DNA of 64,000 nucleotides from Chiridota heheva (taxonomy: Eukaryota; Echinodermata; Holothuroidea; Apodida; Chiridotidae), in the NCBI GenBank assembly GCA_020152595.1, contig JAIGNY010001912.1, forward strand, positions 1,244,501 to 1,308,500, written 5' to 3'. Positions 61,873 through 64,000 of this stretch are shown here, one piece after another; position 1 is the stretch's first letter; each line of letters opens with the position of its first letter. Under the pieces are notes generated by a model. That model was not told the origin of the DNA, did not search any database, and saw nothing but the letters and a program-made list of their open reading frames with translations. The position numbers and the translations under genes are program-made.

Positions 61873-62300
61873 CAATCAGACAATCAACCACTGATATTTA
61901 AATGTGTCAAAATCAAGAAAAAGCTTTGATCTAAGGGGTAAGTCAAGTGAACAAACAGTAATTTTGGGTATGTTTGTCAAAACAGGTATAGCATCCTTTT
62001 AACTGTTTCTTGAGTACTTTAACTGTCACTATGCTGAAAATCAAAATAAGGAAAGTCAACCTCAGCAAATAAGGAAATTATTTCAGCCTCACCTTTAATA
62101 ACAGAGAATGTACCTATAAAAATGAAGGTAGTAAGAAAAGGGACATTCCCCAGTGTACTGCACTAATGACCAAAACAGAAAGCCAAGTGACTAAATTACT
62201 CCAACAAAAGCTTGTACAAGACTTCATAAAGCAAACCTTGGTCCCTTATACTACTACAGATCACATCCTAAAATAGTTTTACTCACGTGAATTAAACACT
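61873..62300. other. Intronic sequence, nothing recognised
   Basis: No gene or repeat seen. Confidence 0.4.
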
Positions 62301-62596
62301 TTCTTGTAACCCACTGGAAACACGTTTCTTATAACACAGAGGAGAGTAACAATATCTTATACTGCAGAGTTAAGTTTTGTATAATCATGAACAGCAAAAT
62401 GTTTTTTTTTTTTTTCTTCTCAGTGTTTCTTGTAACCAGAGGAAAGCATTTCTTGAAACCTACAATTGTTTTTTTCTTGTAATCCAGAGGAAAACATTTG
62501 AACTTTGTAACCCAAATGAAAACTTTTAGTGTAACCCAGACTAAAGTATTTATTGTAACCCCCAAGAAAGCATTCTTGTAAGTAAGCCAGAGGACA
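62301..62596. repeat. Degenerate minisatellite beside the WNK exon A donor
   Basis: Variants of TTCTTGTAACCCAGAGGAAA recur about eight times at 24-40 bp spacing, with the last unit (CTTGTAAGTAAGCCAGAGGA) ending only a few bases from the GTAAGT donor at 62599-62604. Minus-strand ORFs with CFPLGYK-like repeats are by-products. Confidence 0.78.
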
Positions 62597-62604
62597 TAAC
62601 TTAC

Positions 62605-62693
62605 CTGTCATCCTTTGTCCTTCGTATACAGCCATCAATGATTTCTTTGATCTTGGGGTCATTGATCTTCTCGAAACTGGCAGGTCTTACACC
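62605..62693 (-). CDS. WNK: WNK kinase exon: C-terminal lobe of the kinase domain (subdomain XI)
   Basis: An 89-nt exon too short to stand out as an ORF. Translated on the minus strand it gives 29 residues, beginning [11 protein letters not shown] and ending GCIRRTKDD, followed by AG of a split Arg codon. This matches the WNK segment that precedes the conserved Arg of kinase subdomain XI (GVKPASF...EIIEGCI in the family). The acceptor is TCTGTTTTCAG|GGTGTAAG behind a T-rich tract, and the donor is GATGACAG|GTAAGT, close to consensus. Joining to 3748 restores R-FSIQQLL in frame (phase 2), which is strong evidence that the two exons are neighbours in the mRNA. The upstream exons with the catalytic loop and activation segment lie beyond 64000. 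Confidence 0.92.
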
Positions 62694-64000
62694 CTGAAAA
62701 CAGACAAAAATGCACAATCATCAAACTCTGTGGTTAATGTTTTAACCAAGACTATTTTTGGAGGTGATGCAAACCTAAAAACCCTTTTTAATGGTCTAGA
62801 CAAGAGTTTCTATTATCCAAATAAAAACTTGTGGGAAATCAAAAAATAGTCCCAAAATATGTTACTTAATAACATATTGAAAACAATACTGCAATTTAAC
62901 ACTGGCCTGCATGTCACATCTGTTCTGCCGACTTTAAGTATATAATCCTAAAATTATTAAAATGTCTCTAACAAGATTAATTTCCACTTTTTTGATATCT
63001 GACAAACCAATGATGTGTTACTCATAAACTTCTTATTTCATAATCACTTCATAACAATCACTCTCAAGTTCAATAAACTTTGAGGTGAACAGCCACAAGA
63101 CAACATCGGTGAAAATTTCATAACCTTACATCACAACATAAAAGAAGCTTTTTCACAAATAATGCAAAATGTGATACAAAAGAATAAATCCATTGATGCA
63201 GTCTCCATATTCAAAACAAGTGCCATAAAGCATTTCTAGGCCATTCTCTGGCTGGTCACACACGTAAGGTAACAGAGAATGGCCCCAGTGGAACCTTGGG
63301 GTCTTACAGGAATCCACTGGTGCCATTCTCTGGCTGGTCACACACGTAACATAAAGAAAATGGGACCCCTAGTGTCTCCTAGGGATCCACTGGGGTCATT
63401 TTCTAGCTGGTCACACATGTAATATAACAGAGAATGACCCTCTAAGTCATCCATATAATCAACATGTACCAATAAGTATTCAAAAGACCACCGAAAAAGG
63501 CTTCTCTGAGAAGATTTCTTACTTTACCTTAATTTCCGACCTGACTTACAATCTGGTTACCTCATTAAATAAATAATATGCGGTCTTATCAATAATGCAT
63601 GACCATGAAACAATCTACTGACCATCTTCTTAAGCATTTGGAAAAGACTCACAACCAAAAGAAACAGAAGCTACATGTATCTATGTCCTCATTTCCTTGC
63701 AGTTTCCTTCCTCAATAATCAATTAATTATAAATAAAAAAACCAAAATAGAAACTGTTTGAAAAAACAAAAACAGTTTCAGTCTATCACCAGACGGGAAA
63801 CGCTCACTAATGATGAGAAAAAGAGGCAATGTACTGAAAAGAATGACTGCTACCTTTAAACCAAAATAATCTCTTTATCAACTGCTAGATAGGAAAGTGC
63901 CCATCATCATTTTCACAGCAAGGATATGACATTTTTGTTGCTATTTTTGTGCAGATTAAACTGTACAATTATCATTATGATTATGAATTACCCATGTTGA
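62694..64000 (-). other. Partial WNK intron upstream of exon A
   Basis: Begins with the acceptor TCTGTTTTCAG. Contains the hairpin repeats at 63241-63437. No further kinase exon was recognised before the window ends. Confidence 0.65.
63241..63437. repeat. Three tandem hairpin units
   Basis: Each unit has CCATTCTCTG or a variant, then GCTGGTCACACACGTAA, then CAGAGAATGG or a variant, so each can fold with a 10-bp stem. Units start at about 63241, 63323 and 63397 (spacing 82 and 74 bp). Spacers share GGGGTC and ATCCACTGG words. Confidence 0.8.

Larger units (their letters stand above)
3749..62604 (-). other. Single WNK intron of 58,856 bp
   Basis: Bounded by GTAAGT at 62599-62604 and CAG at 3749-3751 (minus strand). 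The flanking exons encode adjacent residues of one kinase domain, so no coding exon of this transcript is needed between them. The interior is made of non-LTR retrotransposon fragments, DNA-transposon derivatives, satellites and unassigned AT-rich sequence. No other host gene was recognised on either strand. Confidence 0.85.

Noticed and set aside
1..64000. CRISPR arrays, bacterial operons, riboswitches or ribosomal RNA genes
   Set aside because: The tandem arrays have no spacers of unique sequence, and the spliced kinase gene and LINE/DNA transposons show a eukaryotic genome. No rRNA sequence was seen.

Overview
The window is eukaryotic (animal) DNA, AT-rich and full of mobile elements. It lies almost entirely inside one gene on the minus strand: a WNK-type serine/threonine kinase. 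Two coding exons are recognisable. Exon A (62605-62693) carries the last helices of the kinase domain. Exon B (3538-3748) finishes the kinase domain and enters the PF2/OSR1-C-like domain. They join in frame across a split arginine codon (AG|A) with canonical splice sites, so everything from 3749 to 62604 is a single intron of 58,856 bp. The rest of the window is partial introns on either side. I found no nested host gene. The repeat types and the WNK sequence suggest a marine invertebrate, perhaps a deuterostome such as an echinoderm, but the sequence alone does not settle this.

From low to high coordinate: 1-3.5 kb holds a decayed I-type non-LTR retrotransposon with an internal deletion. At 3.5-6.5 kb are exon B, a 149-bp hAT-like MITE just upstream of its acceptor, and a 480-bp MITE. 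A degenerate ~295-bp tandem satellite at 6.9-9.2 kb is split by a second I-type copy. At 11.1-12.8 kb is a TTAA-flanked Kolobok-type element with an internally deleted transposase. From 13 to 24 kb there are three foldback MITEs, a third I-type copy, an RTE/CR1-like LINE tail and a CAGGGGC-ended hAT-like composite. From 26 to 28.8 kb there are a 23-bp repeat, a seven-copy 96-bp array and a cluster of TGA(C/G)TCA sites. A second copy of the 480-bp MITE, a second satellite block and a fourth I-type copy occupy 33.3-39.3 kb. A 12-bp minisatellite with degenerate extensions lies at 44.3-45.6 kb. From 48 to 58.5 kb there are four more foldback MITEs, a 34-bp minisatellite and a TTAA element abutting a foldback MITE. 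From 58.9 to 61.9 kb there are an L2-like LINE tail interrupted by a perfectly flanked hAT element, and a CR1-like LINE tail. A degenerate minisatellite sits directly beside the exon A splice donor, and three hairpin-forming repeats lie in the preceding intron.

The most unusual feature is a set of at least eight long-inverted-repeat (foldback) elements with TTAA or mutated TTAA at their ends. Most carry a palindromic TGAYRTCA box in their arms. They share the intron with a Kolobok derivative, and Kolobok also duplicates TTAA. All family assignments come from recognising motifs; no database search was possible.
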